Below are positions 5,466 through 5,508 of a DNA stretch of 5,508 bases, piece after piece. Numbering within the stretch: position 1 is the first letter of the stretch; each line of letters begins with the position of its first letter. The notes below the pieces were generated by a model that saw nothing but the letters and a program-made list of their open reading frames with translations, made no database searches and was not told the origin of the DNA. Source of the stretch: QAMX01 sp964515055 (GTDB taxonomy: Bacteria; Bacillota; Clostridia; Oscillospirales; QAMX01); the NCBI GenBank assembly GCA_964515055.1, contig CAZEUG010000046.1:1-5508 (forward strand), given 5' to 3'. Made by a program: the position numbers and the translations under genes.

Positions 5466-5508
5466 GGGCGATTTTACAGGAAAGTACACCTTTCTGTAAA
5501 ACTCGCCC
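5466..5508. terminator. 18-bp hairpin at the right edge (attenuator or terminator)
   Basis: GGGCGA (5466-5471), TTTTACAG (5472-5479) and AAAG (5481-5484) pair with TCGCCC (5503-5508), CTGTAAAA (5494-5501) and CTTT (5490-5493), with single-base bulges at 5480 and 5502 and a TACAC loop. The minus strand reads TTTTG after the stem, so it may end a leftward gene lying to the right. In the plus direction it sits right after a strong promoter; whether a T-tract follows is hidden by the window end. All pairings are read directly; the role is inference. Confidence 0.55.

Overview
The window looks like a chromosomal segment from a low-copy, Gram-positive gut-type Firmicute, probably Clostridia (Oscillospirales/Ruminococcaceae-like). 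Reasons: AGGAGG-type ribosome binding sites, two exact-consensus sigma-A promoters, an ECF sigma/membrane anti-sigma pair of clostridial style, SHOCT-domain proteins, and moderately GC-rich coding DNA in the left four fifths. The genus is inference only. There are no tRNA or rRNA genes, CRISPR arrays, transposase genes or plasmid functions.

Layout. (1) 1-629, minus strand: 3'-truncated gene for a short-chain dehydrogenase/reductase (SDR), cut by the window edge. (2) 630-835: divergent control region with a promoter for each flanking gene, a 6+6 bp dyad over the SDR -10 region and a 13-bp direct repeat in the SDR leader. (3) 836-2329, plus: complete glycoside hydrolase family 32 (GH32) fructosidase without a signal peptide. 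(4) 2330-2470: intergenic, with a strong 12-bp stem whose T-tract suits minus-strand transcription. (5) 2471-4179, plus: two-gene operon of an ECF-like sigma factor and a single-pass membrane protein, the presumed anti-sigma factor, whose outer part carries three PepSY-like strand motifs. (6) 4180-4461: convergent intergenic stretch packed with hairpins. (7) 4462-5160, minus: multi-pass membrane protein with a C-terminal SHOCT tail. (8) 5173 to about 5463, minus: a second SHOCT tail in an open frame with no credible start codon, probably a gene remnant. (9) 5384-5508: exact-consensus plus-strand promoter followed about 20 bp later by an 18-bp hairpin ending on the last base of the window.

How they work together. 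The GH32 enzyme would release fructose from sucrose, sucrose-phosphate or fructo-oligosaccharides in the cytoplasm, but no transporter, kinase or regulator is visible beside it. The sigma/anti-sigma pair forms a self-contained signalling unit: a surface signal sensed by the PepSY-like ectodomain would release the sigma factor. The SHOCT region is visibly richer in A and T than the rest and may have a separate history. The items most worth a second look are the multi-hairpin convergent region, the start-less SHOCT frame, and the promoter-hairpin pair at the right edge.
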